A stretch of 64,000 nucleotides of DNA, from positions 11,819,130-11,883,129 of the forward strand of contig CM119263.1 in the NCBI GenBank assembly GCA_051294375.1, written 5' to 3'. A program made the position numbers and the translations under genes. The notes under the pieces were generated by a model. The model did not search any database. It saw only the letters and a list, made by a program, of their open reading frames with translations, and was not told the origin of the DNA. Origin of the DNA: Paraspadella gotoi. Taxonomy: Eukaryota > Chaetognatha. This document shows positions 1 to 12,527 of the stretch, in pieces; the stretch's first letter is position 1, and the number at the start of each line of letters is the position of its first letter.

Positions 1-2573
1 GTTTACAGCTCCCTTTCTCTCTCTATCTCTCTCTATCTCTTTCTCTCTCTCTCTTTCCTTCCACCCCTCCGTTTTTCTCTTCTCTTAGCAAGCCGTAACC
101 AAAATTTTAGCTTAAATGTACTTATTTTTATGGGTTTTCTCAGCCCCTTTTTTTTTTTTTTTTTTGACGAAGGTCCATAAAAAAGAAGAGAGTTTGACCG
201 AGCGAGAAAGGCGAGCGCGAGATAAGACCGGAACGACGACGTCGACGACGACGACAGCTGCGACGACAGCGTAGACTGCCTAACGACAGTCCAAGGAGAA
301 ACAAGAGCGCAGATGGAAGTCGCGGAAATTAGAAGGTTTCTACCTTCATTTTTTTGAAAATATATGTATATTTATTAAATTGACCAATCTGATTCTAAAT
401 ACTCATTTTCAATCTTAAGCAAACATGTCGTCACTACGATAAATATTGTAGTTAATCAGCTCATTTTCAGTTTAATTTTCATTTTTTATGTAAAGACATT
501 CGTATTTCGTTCCGCCATAGCAGCATAATCCGCTATCCTCGCTCTGTAACACTTTTTCCACTCTTTTTAAACGACTATCATCCCACTCCCGCCATCCCCC
601 GCCACCCCACGACGAATCTTAAAAGGGATTTGGCGGCGACGTTGGCCTCGGTGCGTCGTCGCTTGTCCACCGCCACACGGAGATTCTTGTTGATATTTTG
701 GGGCGACGGGATTTTGGAGGCGGGCGATAGCTTGGAGGCCGACGCCGTCATGAGGGGGTAGGTGTGGGCGATGGAAGCTGTAATTATTTTTCCCTTCCAG
801 AGAATTAATTGTTGTAGGTATACTGTTATAACTGTGAGGCTTTACGGAAGACCAAAATTTATAGTAGAACTCAGGAGAGAGAGAGAAAGAGAGATCGTCT
901 ATTATTCGCGAACGAAAGCTATAACGTTTGGGTAAGGCGACCCATTTTTCTGATGTCGGTAATCAAAGATTTGATTGAAAACAGATTGTAAAAATTAGGT
1001 GATAATCGATGATGATTACGATGGAGATGATAACAGTGATGTAGAACAACTCGGGTCGCGAACATTATTCGGAAGGCAGCCTCTACTCCAGCAGGGGCCT
1101 TATTGGTAAATGCGACGACGGTGACGAAGAGTGATTTAGTGTTCGTCGTAGTCACGGTGCAATATCGACGCCATTTGTTGGAACGGGTTCACTCTCCTTG
1201 GCTTTCCTCTCGTGCCGTTGCCATTCCACTTTCTACTTTTTTTTGGAAGGAATTAAAATTCGCGCTTCTCTTTATATTTATAATATTCATCCTGAGCTTG
1301 TTTATTGTTACACCCACCTCTTCGTCTTTTATACAATGTTCCTTCTATAATTTCCATATTTTTCATACTTCCTTCTCCCTTTTTATGTTTGACGCTTCTC
1401 TTTAGGCTCCATCGTCTCCTTCCTCTTCCTTTTTCCTCCTCTTCCTTCTCTTCCTCTTCCTCCTCTTCATCTTTTCCTTCATTTCCCGACTCGTTTCATC
1501 TGATGGGACTTTTTTTCACGTCTTCTCATTTTGTCACATGCGAAGGTGGGTTGAGGCGAGGGAAAAGGGCCTAGGGGGTAAGTCGGGTGGTAAGTCGGGA
1601 TGCAGAGGCGGTTACGTGGATGGGATCCAGGGATGAAATTGTTTGGAGAAGGGAAGGGAGGGCGAAGGGAGATTTCCAGTTTCTTTCCTCGTCATTTCGT
1701 CTCGACGTTTTGTCAATCTTTGAGTTTCCGCAATTTGTTTTCCAACTTTTTTTTTTCGCAGCCCTAATGTGTGAACGTTTCGAAACCTGCTGTTTTAAGT
1801 TGTTTTCTTTGACATTTTTAAGTAAATCTCGTTCTAATGAGAGATTTATTGTGGTTTTTTAAAGTATCACTGTTTGGAATGAAGGAGCTATAAAGTTTTT
1901 AAAAAATTCTTCATGTAAAAAAATATCTTAATCTCTAATTTTAATTCTAATTCTAATTCTAATTTTAGTTTCCTTCAAGCAAAAGTCATTGATTTGTTTT
2001 ACACTTCCTTCGGGTTAATCATAATTTTTTCCTCCGAAATTGGGTTCTTGGGTTTTACTCGATTTTTGTCATTTTTTTAACACTCGTTCCTTTTTCGTTT
2101 CTCAAAGTCACGAATATAAATTTCCTTATGCCACCGCCATCGCCATAAATTTCACTGTCGGCTTCACCGTCACTCTCCCCACCGTTTTTACCACCGCCAC
2201 CGCCACCGCCACATCTACCAGCCCCGCCTGATTTTGGTTCCACGTTTCAAGTTCGGACGATGGCGCGAGGATTTTTAGCTTTGGTCCGCGATCGCCCAGA
2301 GAAGTTCTTATCGGCCCCCCTCACCAACCCGATTTTTTTTTTCCTGTTTTCATTTTTCCCTCCTCTCAGCCAAGCCACCTCACATTCACCATCTCCACCG
2401 CCCCCCCAATTTCTTCCGCCGACCCCTCGCTCGCGGAACCGAAGGTGATTACCGGTGATTCCGATTCACAATCTTCAATCTTCCTTCCCCTCCGATTTTC
2501 ATGGCGCCCAATATAAGTGACGCCCGTTTTCTCACGAGAGAGAGAGCAGAAGAGAGAGAGAGAAGAGAGAGAG

Positions 2574-2605
<32 letters not shown>

Positions 2606-5600
2606 TATCTTGCCGATAGTCTGGTAGGGAGGGGGCAAGAACCTTTGAGAAGAACATTGAATCGAGACAGCGATATTCCCGGGACGGTCGGGGCGCAGAG
2701 AGAGACGTCGATTTTTAGAGACGAATGTGAAAACTATTTATTTTCCGATGGAGTCGGACGGTAACGTCGGAACGTCACGTTGATAATAGTTTGTCATATT
2801 AGACCACGGTTTACTCATGGAATGTTATTTTACTGTATCCTTGCGACCGTCCATATGATTCAAAGGGAGTTCTTCTGGGGTGAGGAAAATTTGTAACAAA
2901 TCAACTTTCTAAAAAAAAAAAAAATAGGAAGTAATATATATTTTCAAGGTGAAAATTACATCATTTTGATTTAAGATAATACAAAGATAAATATTTATAC
3001 AATTAAGACTTGTTTATTTAATTTCGTGGCATTATTGGCAAAATGACTTGAAATGATGTGAGGATGTCAGACAATGAGACTATGTTAGCCGTTGGAGAAA
3101 AGATCGGTTTTTCCTCAAGAAATCGAGAAAAGTGTCGTAGCCATCGGGTTTTTCTCCTTTATGGGCTGGCAAGGATGGCAAGCATTGCGGGAAAAAGACG
3201 GCGGGGTGGTCGCAGGCGAGCGCGGGGAGCCTCCGATCGATATCTCGCCAGAGGTCGTAATTAATTCCGTCGTTTTATCCGCTGGATCTCAGTACATAAG
3301 TATGAGCAGATGAAAGACAAAGATATGCTTTACGGGTTCCAACGATTAATCAATAATCATTAACTGATTAAGAAATCAATGGTTTTCGATTCTTCTTTTT
3401 TTTCGGTAGATTGACAAGTTTAAAGATTGAGATTACTAATGATACAATTTATAAAAATTTTTTAATCTTCATTTTTCCTCCAGCCCTCTGGCGGCCAATC
3501 ACCCCGTCGGGTTTTTCCAGTTGCTGCAGCTGACTTCCCTGGCCGTGGTTGCTGCTTCCACCCTAATGTTGCTGCTGCAGCAGGCGCTGCGTTTAATCGA
3601 ATCGGCGCCGGAGATGACGCCTCAGCGCCGCGACTTCTTCGTCGGCACCGTCTCTTTCGCGCTAACGCTTCTTTTCTTGCGAATGATGTAAAGGAGATTC
3701 GACAAGAAAAAAAGAAGAGGAAGGAAAATTTAAAGGAAAGAACTGAGCCCATGGGTGGCCGAAACCTAATAAAAATGAAAAGAAAGGGGAAGATGGAGAG
3801 AAAAAATGAAAATAGTTTGAAATAGAAAATTCTGAAAGATGTTTAACTTTTTTAACTCTTATTTTAAATTGAACGAATGTAGTAGAAATTTGTTTTCTTT
3901 GTATCTAAGAAAACTAAAGAGAAAAGTATATAGACTTGAACAAAAACTAACATTCTGAGAGTTAACGCGTTAAATGAATAAGATATTAATTAAAAACATG
4001 TCATATTTTCTTCCATATAATTAGATAACATTAAAAAGTATTAAAATAACGAATTTAAATTTAAAAGCATTATTTTTGGTTGTAAGCATAATAAATACCG
4101 TAAATATTAAAAATCATAAATATTTTATAAATAAAATATATTTCAAAATATAAAATCAAATATAAAATCCGCCTCGCTAGAATTACAAATCCTGGCGTCG
4201 TACCAAAAAAAAATCGACCTTAAACCAAAGAAAAATCTTATGTCTCGCGCCGCCGGAGAAAAAAAAAGCGCCTGAAAAACGTCGTCGCTTCTGTTCGGTA
4301 AAAATCGGCGCCGTTTTCGCCGGAAACGAGCGTAAAAGTGATGATGGATGACGTTTCGCCACAGAACGCGCCGCGTCAAACCTGGTTTAGCGAACTAAAA
4401 GGGGGGGGAGTTCGGGCAGGTACTAGGTAGGGGGCGGAGTTTTTTCTTTTCGCGCCGCTTTGCTGAAAAAAAAAAGACCGAAGGGAGACGCAAGGCGCGA
4501 GATTGCGGAATCAAAGCCTCGCGAAAAGAAGCGGTACGAAGTTAGAGGGCATCGCCATCGGCGATGGAGAACCGAGAAGGCTGGATTTGCATGTCGATTT
4601 GATTGGAAAAATTAATGGTTTGAATATTTGGCAATTTTAAAGGTGAAGTTATACCGAGTGCTGGGTTCAAATTTGCGGAAAAGTAAAATTAAATTGGATC
4701 GATTACTGACTGTTCAATATTAAAACTCATCACGTCGTATGTGACATATCGTCGAATTAATCTTACCCTAAATTCTGATCAAGTTGCTATTCAATTACTT
4801 TTTTAATTACAATATAAAGAGCAGTGGTTGTTGTTGCCAACGTACGCGTACTTTACATGAAATTGGTACAACCAATATAAAAATTATCCATTCATTTAAT
4901 AAATAAGCTATCTTGCCCCTCACTTTGGACAAGCTTTGGTGGTTTAAGGCCTCCATCACTCTTACAAGATAATGACATAGCAGGTCCCTGCAAGCTTTCA
5001 ATCAAGACTCTCTCACAGTCTCGTTTATTCACTCCCATTATTCACTCCTATTGTGGATAATAAATTCAAATTATTAATCTCAAAACAGTAAAGCTCTTTT
5101 TCCACTTTTTTCTTCTTGATTTTCTCTTCGAGATCGGAAGACCTTTTTTTTTCTAAACAGTTTCAACGGATCCGTTCTGCTTTTCCTCTCGTTCCTCCTT
5201 GCTTTTCCTCCTCCTCCTCTTCCCCCTCCTCCTCGTTTTCAAACCCCAGTTTCCTCGTAAACTTCCCCTTTTTTTTTCGTGAGAGACAAGTGAGTCAAGG
5301 CTTTCGTGATGGCGCTGGATTCTGTTCCATTTCGCCGACCGAGGTGAGTTGGGGGAAAGTCGCCTACAAAGTCGGGTCAATTAAAAGATGGAAAGATGAA
5401 ACGAGGCCGGATGAAGATGAGGTTGGTCCCTGGTCAGGGTCGCAGGGATTGCAGCGGATGGTAGTGGCCGGACATCATGATGGGCAAATTGTTCCATTTT
5501 GATATTGCCAACATTTTAGGCGCTGACTCACTTAATATTAAATTTTAATTGTATTCGTATTCGTTAAGGTACAGTATTTAAACGGTGAGACTTTATTCAT

Positions 5601-5711
5601 TTGAAAACTAAACCGACTGCTGATTATTTCGCATAGAAACGAGTAAAAACGCCTTATTTCCAGTTGCAAACTTACAAACGCACTCACTTTTAACTTCAAT
5701 TCACTTCACAG
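1..5711. other. non-coding stretch, probably afadin intron or upstream DNA
   Basis: No conserved exon was recognised. The stretch holds CT-rich tracts (1-60), a CGA-rich patch (228-285), GC-rich unassigned patches (600-760, 3150-3250, 3480-3680, 4230-4600), an imperfect GA microsatellite (2536-2606) and one dispersed repeat copy (4858-5065). The RA1 and RA2 exons of afadin would be expected upstream of 5712, but no matching translation was found. Confidence 0.5.
4858..5065 (+). repeat. dispersed repeat R1 copy
   Basis: Begins TGAAATTGGTACAACCAAT and contains AATAAATAAGCTATCTTGCC, CACTTTGGACAAGCTTTGGT, ACAAGATAATGACATAGCAG and GACTCTCTCACAGTCTCG. The same words in the same order occur at 28618 and, on the - strand, at 53100. 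No coding capacity is seen. It may be a MITE or SINE-like element, but its termini were not defined. Confidence 0.85.
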
Positions 5712-5810
5712 GAAACGTAACGTTCCATATCCAGAAGAAACCTGAAGGTTTTACGCCGAAAAAGAAGCCGAAGAAAAAGTCGCCCCAGATCGTTCACCGT
5801 CAGCCTTCAG
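5712..5810 (+). CDS. AFDN: afadin exon: end of RA2 domain and basic linker
   Basis: The exon is preceded by a pyrimidine-containing acceptor (TTCACTTCACAG) and followed by GTGAGA. It enters in phase 1 (first two bases complete a Gly codon) and leaves in phase 1. It encodes GNVTFHIQKKPEG followed by a lysine-rich stretch (KKKPKKK). In vertebrate afadin the second Ras-association domain ends with a beta strand of the type GILVFQLKRRPPDHIPKKTKKH, and this exon matches that position and pattern. The RA2 fold binds Ras/Rap GTPases, but only its last strand is here. The upstream exon carrying the rest of RA2 should end in the first base of a Gly codon. None was identified between 1 and 5711, although a divergent one could have been missed. 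Confidence 0.8.
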
Positions 5811-6357
5811 GTGAGATTGCAGTGATTTAATTTTTTTTGAAATTTAGACCGATTTTATAAATAGAGTAAATTAAACGAAATTCATGAACTCGCGTTTTAT
5901 CGGTCCGTACATCAAATCACAAAAAAGTCATTATGCGCTGTTTTTTTCTCAGTAAATTGAGTCGCAGGTTTGTGAAAGCATTCCGATCAACTCACATCTC
6001 ACTCGGAATTTCTGCACGAATCTCTGACATCGCTTCCTTTTTTCCCGCGTTCGGTCGGAATCCCTTCCAGTCTTTGCCACTCCGCCTTGAAATCTGCCCG
6101 AATCTCTCCCCGCCCACTCCCTTCTTCATTTTCTCTTTCCTTCCTCTCCCGATCTATATCCTACATCACCACCGAGGCTCATTTGACAAGTCTTCGGTCT
6201 TGGCACGAAATATATAGCGGATTCCGACCAAAAAAAAAAAATGAGAAGAAAATGGACGGAAAATAGGAAAGAAAACAAAATAAGAAAAAGTGATGAAAAG
6301 AAAAAAAAAACAATAGGAAATAAACTATGTCCCCCTCGGGCGACATCGTTAGCGGGT

Positions 6358-6445
6358 CGAAGTTGAAGTGAAAAGAGAAAAGAACAGAAGCGGACAGAAG
6401 TGAACATGAGCGGACAGAACCGAGAAGAAGCGAACAGAAGCCAGG
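6358..6445 (+). repeat. short degenerate GCGGACAGAA-type tandem repeat
   Basis: Units resembling AAGCGGACAGAAG, TGAGCGGACAGAA and AAGCGAACAGAAG recur about every 10-15 bases. The array lies in the first visible afadin intron. Confidence 0.6.
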
Positions 6446-8049
6446 GGGTAATGTTTCGACAATATCCCGACGACGAAAATCGTAAAAACGGTTCACAAAA
6501 TTCGTGACTCCCGGAATTTATTCTTACAAAATCTCGACGATTTCCCTCCGACTTGAATCCGTCCCTTTGCTGTCGACTTTTCTTACGATCTCTCGTTAAA
6601 TTTCCCAAGACTCCTGCATCAATTTTCACCTTTCAGTCTCTTTGATTATGATTCCTCATTCAAAATAACTAAATGAAAATCATTTCAGTCATTCTCCCAA
6701 GCTATATAATTTTGCTAGGCCTTCATCTATCGACATTTGTTCCCTTTTTTTCCCCTAAAAGAACACTGCCAGAGTCCCGATCCTTCGTTCCCTACCAGTC
6801 GCGATCCCGGCCGTCACCGCTCTTGATTCTCCTTTCCTTACCTTAAATATGCGGCCTCGTTCCCTCTCCCATCGCACCCCGTCCCACCCGGCTCCCCCGA
6901 CCCTCCGACAAAAACCTTCTCTGGGCGCGAATAAAATCCCAGACTAATTTGAATTCAAATTATTATGATGGGAAAGAAGAACGAAGGAGATTAGCGACGT
7001 GAAGACTGAACCGTGTCGGGTTGGGAGGAGTGACGGAGCGCAGTGGTCGACCTGAGAACAGATAAAGATCTGAGTTAGGATAAGAAGGTAGGAAGAAAAC
7101 GATGGGAAAGAGCGAGGGAAAAGAAAGGATGAAAACGAGGTTTTCCCTTCTTTCTCTTTTTCTTTCCTTCTCTCTTTTTCTTCCTCGGTTTCTTTTATAT
7201 TCTTTTCGGTTTTTCTTTCGGTCTTTCATTACCGACTTCAATTCTCTGGTGGTTCCCTGTTCTTGTCAAGCAATAACCCTTTGTCAAGTAAATGGTCAAA
7301 AAAACCACCAGTTTCGTTCCGAGCTGCATGTGAGTGAAGGTGTGTTTTCCTTCCTTAATTTTCGTCGTTTTTCGTAATGTTTTCTATTAAGGCTTTTGTC
7401 ATTCTAATTTTTAATTGACGTTACTAACTCTATCAGTACTTTGTCTTTTCGTGACGGTGATGTCCTATTATCGTTGTTGAGATAGGCTTCTCGGTTTATG
7501 GCGCGGGAATCGCTAAGAGAGGGGATCGTTGAGCGAGCGAAAATAAAAGATTCGCTGCCCATTTGTTTTTTATTACACGACGCGCATTGTCTGACGCGAA
7601 GAGAGACGATGACTCAAATGGCATTAATTAGAATAGATGTAACGTTTTCACGCGTTTATTTCGTTTGGATGACCGCAAAGCTTTTGTTTTCCGCGCGTCT
7701 ATTCACACTCAAAATGGTGTGAATAATTCGCTCAAAAACTTAAGGACCTTGTTTGTTTATCATTCTAAAAAACGACAAAAGCGCGATTCTGTTTTCACTA
7801 CAGCTTCCAGATTATTAGCGGTCGATATAATTTATCAGATATGTTATCTTCCGTGTGTTTAAAAATAAAATTATAGGAAACTAAAACAATTTAATAAAAA
7901 AAAAAGAATAAAAACGTCTCATGTACCAGTTCATTTCTATAAAAAAGGACGAACTCTAAAACTAAAAATGGAACATTTAAATACACTAACTTTTAATTCC
8001 TCCTTATTTCTTATTCTCTTTCTCTCCTCTCCTCATTTTCGCTACCCAG

Positions 8050-8184
8050 GCAACGGCGGTCCCGCCCCGGTGACCAGCCCAAGTCATTCCAACGCTCGAC
8101 CTGGAGGTCACTCCCTGGGTCACCCCGGGATTCCGCGGGGTCAAAATCAGGAACACAAACAAGGGACTCTGGGTAGTCCAGCAG
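8050..8184 (+). CDS. AFDN: afadin exon: Gly/Pro/Ser-rich linker
   Basis: The acceptor is CTACCCAG and the donor is GTTAGT. The exon runs phase 1 to phase 1 (44 full codons plus split Gly codons), which fits both neighbours. It encodes a low-complexity segment rich in Gly, Pro, Ser, His and Gln (for example GNGGPAPVTSPSHSN and GHPGIPRGQNQEHKQG). No domain is visible. The segment lies between RA2 and FHA, where afadins have a variable linker. It is the least certain exon by similarity, but its GC content, open frame, splice sites and phases all fit the chain. Confidence 0.65.
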
Positions 8185-8918
8185 GTTAGTCGCCGACCGA
8201 CGAGAAAAAAATTTTTTTTTGCTTGTTCCCTCTCTCGATTCCTTCCAATATCTCCGAACGAGAGACATTCTTTCCACCCATTCCCTGCCCCTTTTTCACC
8301 TCGACCGGACCATGTTGACCCCTCTATACTATTTGCCCTAAACTCCACACAAAGGCGCCTCCTCTTAATCGCCCCAATTCACCCTCCATCGAAGGCATTC
8401 AGATTTGTGAGAGCAATTTGGTCTCTCCCTTTTTTCATGCCCTTTTTTTTCTTGGGGCGTTTTTTTTATTCTCCCTTTCAAAAACAGTGGGAAAGCTTTT
8501 CTTTTTTATTACCCCGAGTGAAGCCTAGAGATTTTAGTATTCAAGCTGTTGCACCTGCAACTTCTTCCAGCGATGAACGCTGAGGGGTTGCTCGTCATGA
8601 ACTTTTCTTTTCTGGCAAGAAATAAGAAAAAAAAGTTGTGTACATTTCGTGTATAACATAACTTCTCGTCAATTTGATAATTTAAAACTTTGAAGAAAAT
8701 TTTTATTTTCGTCCTTGAGAATTTCAGCGAGCATATAAGTCATAAGCACTAGTTTATAACTTTGAATTTGTTGGACTCCACAAACGTTTTTTGGTGTTTT
8801 TTTTTATTGTAAAATATATGTGGAAAAAAACTGAGTCGGAACTGGTCGACAGTGAGCGTAGTGAAGAAACGTTGTCCGCTATATGTCCTCTAAACTCCTC
8901 TGGTCGTGGACGGGCGTT

Positions 8919-8944
8919 GTTGAGGATCCACGTGGATCCTCAAC
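8919..8944. repeat. perfect 26-bp palindrome
   Basis: GTTGAGGATCCAC is followed directly by its exact reverse complement GTGGATCCTCAAC, so there is no loop. It lies in the intron between afadin exons 8050-8184 and 9267-9422. Confidence 0.95.
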
Positions 8945-9061
8945 CGCGAGGATTTCCATTCTCGAAGAGGAATAAAGCATAAATAAAAAACGAAAAAGAA
9001 ATGGTCTTCTGTTATTTCCTTCGTTCATAATTGAGGCCGATTGAAAACGGCGAGAATGAAT

Positions 9062-9064
<3 letters not shown>

Positions 9065-9106
<42 letters not shown>
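9065..9106 (+). repeat. (GA)n microsatellite
   Basis: About 21 uninterrupted GA units, located in an afadin intron. Confidence 0.97.
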
Positions 9107-9108
<2 letters not shown>

Positions 9109-9266
9109 TCAAAATAATTGGGATTTATATTTACTTATTATTCATATTTATGGCGTTAATGATAGCCTCGCTAGAAACTTTTGAAGGGTGGCCAGAACTG
9201 ACTTATTCTTGTGCCGTTGCCATCTTACGCTAAATCTTTTATTCTTCCTCCCCCCGCCATTGACAG

Positions 9267-9422
9267 TGGCCGCCCGTATATCGGAGAATCACTACGGTCC
9301 ACGCCCTCCGCCAGGATCGCCGCTCGAGGCCGGGCCTCATGCGTCGGACAGTTCGCCCGCCCGATCAAATCTTCCGCATGGACAGCAGCAAATGCTGCCT
9401 TATCTGGAAGAAATCCGAGCTG
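9267..9422 (+). CDS. AFDN: afadin exon: linker ending in the LPYLxE motif before FHA
   Basis: The acceptor is CCATTGACAG and the donor is GTGAGT. The exon is phase 1 to phase 1, with 51 full codons. The first half is Pro/Ser/Gly-rich (GPRPPPGSPLEAG). The last residues, QQQMLPYLEEIRA, correspond to the KLPYLVELSPDG segment that starts the FHA region of vertebrate afadin. The match is short but in the right place, since the next exon continues directly into the FHA core. The following intron is the 23-kb one that hosts the calmodulin-like gene. Confidence 0.75.
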
Positions 9423-11455
9423 GTGAGTTCTTTTCCAGAATCGATCGATAGGGTGATGCAAAAATGCCGGCCGGTTTTTCGTCATATTGAGGAAAATGAA
9501 AAAATAACTCGAAAAGTAATAAAGAGCGAATCGTGGCGGTATATTCAGTTTTATTCACACCGCCTCACGCCCATTGTCGTTCAGCCAATCCCAACGGATC
9601 AGAGAGGAAACGCACCTTCCCTCTGCGTTGGCAAAGCGACACCGTCTTAGGGTAACCGCGCCTTACTGGGGGTCGGAAGCCCCCAAAGCCAAAGCCCTTC
9701 CTAATGGGCATCACAGGCATCCCGGCTCTTGCCGTAGCATTGTCTCTCTGTCCTTTTTCAATGACAATGTCCCAAAAAACAAACTATTTTCTCTGAGGGC
9801 AATTTTTGTTCGTTTATTCGTAATTTCGAGAGAAGGAGAAGAAATGAAAAGGAAATTTATGTGAGTAATAAAGAAACGTCGAAGAGAAAAACCGCGAAGG
9901 AATGAAGCGACTTTGAGTTTGAGCGAATTCGATCCTCTTTCCGGTTGAGGGGAAGTTTGGAGGTGGACGAGGAAAGATTAGGCTCTTAGGTTGAAGGGTG
10001 TTAATGGCTGTGATAAAGAGAGAGAAATTAAAGTAGGAAGTTTTAAAACAGGCTCTCATGATAATATTTGTAACTTGGACAACATGTTAATATGAAGTTT
10101 TTACTTTCTTAGAAGAAAGTCTGAGTAAATGAGAAAGAAACAAGATGGAATGTGAAAAGTGACGGCTATGAGAGACCGTAGTTGTCTTTGTGTATAATAT
10201 TTATATTTTTTAGGCGCATAGGATCGTTTAAATTTACTTTCTCTTTTTGGGATTATTTTTCGCTTTTGAAAGTATTACTGATCCTGGGAACTTTATCCAG
10301 AAAGTTTGAGAAAGTTTATTGAGAGTAAGAGGTTTCTAAATCGTGCAAGATGATATTTCTTCCGTCTGTTTAATTTGATTGAAGCGGTTCTCTTAAAGAA
10401 GAACTAGGAAAAAAGTTTTGGTTTGGCGGTTAATGGAGATAAACAAACATGGGTATCGGGTAAGGGAGGGAGGGTTAGAGGCCGCTAAGAAAATACGTGA
10501 CCGGATTATGAGAGTCACGCGCAGAATCGTAAAGCTCTCGCTTGAAACAAAAACAATGCGGCAGGGAAACTGCATATTCTGGAATGACAATAACAAGTTC
10601 GGAACAAAAGATTGCCGCATGCGAAATAGGCGCGCTGTGGCAGATGGCGAAGAGAGACTCAGTGAGACTCAGTGAGACTTAGTGAGAGTCAGAAGGAAAC
10701 AGAAAGACAGAGAAAGAGGCGGAGACAGCGCACAAGGATTCACATTTAAGCAAAAATATTCCTGTTAGCGTTTAAAACATTTTTTTATATTATTATATTA
10801 TTATTATTATTATTATATTATTAGTGGCAAAATCGCTTTTGTCTTCTTCATTTTTTCGGTTTTTTTCAAAAAAAATTCTTTTAAATTTTTTCCAATTTGT
10901 ATCTCATTTTTGAGTCGCTTGTTTCACCTGAATGAGTGAATCTAATATTTTTCACAAAATTTGTATATTTGTTGATCCAGTTGCTTAGGAGTCATGAGCA
11001 GATAAAGTAATTGTCTTGTAATTTACGAGTGAATACTCGTTGTCGTGCCGTGGGTTTACCTTAATACTCTTAAAATATAGATTAATTCCTAAACTAGTCA
11101 GAATAAGTAATCCAAAAGTTCATAACGCAACGCACTGTTTCGGAAAGTCTGAATTTTTGTTTTGATTTCAACAAAAAAAGCCATTCTAGAATTTTTCCAA
11201 AATTGCAAATCAGTAAAAATTCTTTAAAAAAAAAACCCAACATTTCAAAACCTATAGATTATCTACTAGCAGATAGCATGATATATTGAACCTCTTCAGA
11301 ATTGCAAGGCCTTCCCCTTCTTCAGAGTTGACCTGCGCAATCTTCCCTCGATCCCGACCACCTTCCCATTTTCCCAATTACCCTGAGTCTTTGTCATCAG
11401 ACGAAATAAAATCATTCTTTTCCGCTGATCTTCGGCTTCGGCTGCGCCCGCCCTC
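9423..11455. other. intron start, no gene seen
   Basis: First 2 kb of the 23-kb afadin intron, up to the 3' end of the nested gene. It contains a (TTA)n tract near 10787-10823 and a short tandem GAGACTCAGT repeat near 10658-10690. No coding signal was found. Confidence 0.6.
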
Positions 11456-11583
11456 CTAGACGTACGCGTCGATGTCGATGCTTGTCATCAAATCGATGAA
11501 ATCTTCGACGTCCACGAATCCGTCCTGGTTATGGTCCGCCATGTCCAGCATCGCCTCCGCTTCGGATCGGGTCAGCTTGGTTC
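11456..11583 (-). CDS. calmodulin-like exon 5: fourth EF-hand and stop
   Basis: The exon follows acceptor ACCGCCAG and encodes (G)TKLTRSEAEAMLDMADHNQ then DGFVDVEDFIDLMTSIDIDAYV and TAG (residues 113-154). It matches the LTDEEVDEMIREADIDGDG helix-loop of calmodulin. Loop 4 is DHNQDGFVDVED, with Asn at position 3 and Asp at position 12. The tail is about six residues longer than the calmodulin C-terminus. Confidence 0.88.
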
Positions 11584-11685
11584 CTGGCGGTCGTGATTTA
11601 GATTAATGGGAGAATTTTTGGGCTCTCTTTTTCGAGAGTGCCCAAATAATGTTCGTTTATCGCATAATTGTTTTTTTTTATTTTA

Positions 11686-11895
11686 AAATTTAACCTAAAT
11701 ATATGTTTAAAATTATGAATTAATTCCTAACCTTAATTCCTAACCCTTATCCTTTACTTTATCATAATCTTAAACCCTAACCCTAAACCTTTATCCCAAA
11801 TTTTAAACCCTAACCTTTAACCATAAATGCTAGTCTCTAACCCAAATTCCTAACACTAATCACTAACTTCTAACTTAATCTTTAATTAAAAATAT
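11686..11895 (+). repeat. degenerate CCTAA/CCCTAA tract
   Basis: Loosely repeated words such as CCTAACC, CCTTAATTCCTAACC and AAACCCTAACCCTAAACC fill about 200 bases between exons 5 and 4 of the calmodulin-like gene. Similar tracts occur at three other places in the window. The words resemble arthropod (CCTAA)n or vertebrate-type (CCCTAA)n telomere repeats, but the array is too degenerate to be a telomere. Confidence 0.75.
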
Positions 11896-12249
11896 TAACT
11901 TAATTCCAAAGTTAACATGGAATGGGACGTTTTGGGATAATAGGGCCACAAAGACCTTAGTTACGTGTGGAAAGGTAAGACAAAAAGGGATTAGAGAGAG
12001 AGAGAGTCAGAGAGAGAGAGAGCTCGAGAGAAAATATGGAACATAATTCATTCAATGGGAGCACGTTCCAAGTTAATCTAATCGTAATTTGAAAAAAAAG
12101 ATTAGGAAGCATAAAGGAAGCATTTTTTGGAATGAAGTATAAAAATTCTGAGTTCGCACTTATTTTATCTTTTTTTAATTTTTTTTAAATAAAAACTGTC
12201 TCGTTTAGAATTGCCGATAAACCCGTCGTCCTGAGCTAGAAAAAAAAAC

Positions 12250-12325
12250 CTAGGAATTTCATGGTTCTGCCCAAATCTTCTGGAGACAAAATTCCGTCGC
12301 CATCTTCGTCCATTTTTTGAAAAAC
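12250..12325 (-). CDS. calmodulin-like exon 4: third EF-hand
   Basis: The exon follows acceptor TTTTTTTAG and encodes VFQKMDEDGDGILSPEDLG then RTMKFL (residues 88-112), plus one base of a Gly codon. The donor is GTTTTT, which is weak. Loop 3 is DEDGDGILSPED, with Asp at position 12 where calmodulin has Glu. Confidence 0.85.
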
Positions 12326-12527
12326 CTAAAAAAAACCGAGAAGTTGTTGGGATTTTATCTCATCTTTCACTGTTTATTGTTTAATATTTATACTCGTGGT
12401 ATTTTTTTCCTGAGTTTGACTAATATTTCATATTGTGTCGGAATTATATTTGCCCCTTGTCCCGGTGCTTTTACAATGTATGCATGGGGAAATGACCCGT
12501 TTTTTGCTCTTCGAGAAAAAAACTAAC

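Noticed and set aside
3480-3690. GC-rich patch with an acceptor-like CCTCCAG as a possible RA-domain exon
   Set aside because: No frame matches the Ras-association domain or its known motifs, and the frame preference is unclear.
5116-5502. 128-codon frame just upstream of the first afadin exon
   Set aside because: It starts in Ser/Phe-rich pyrimidine DNA, crosses a good GTGAGT donor and shows no RA2 pattern.
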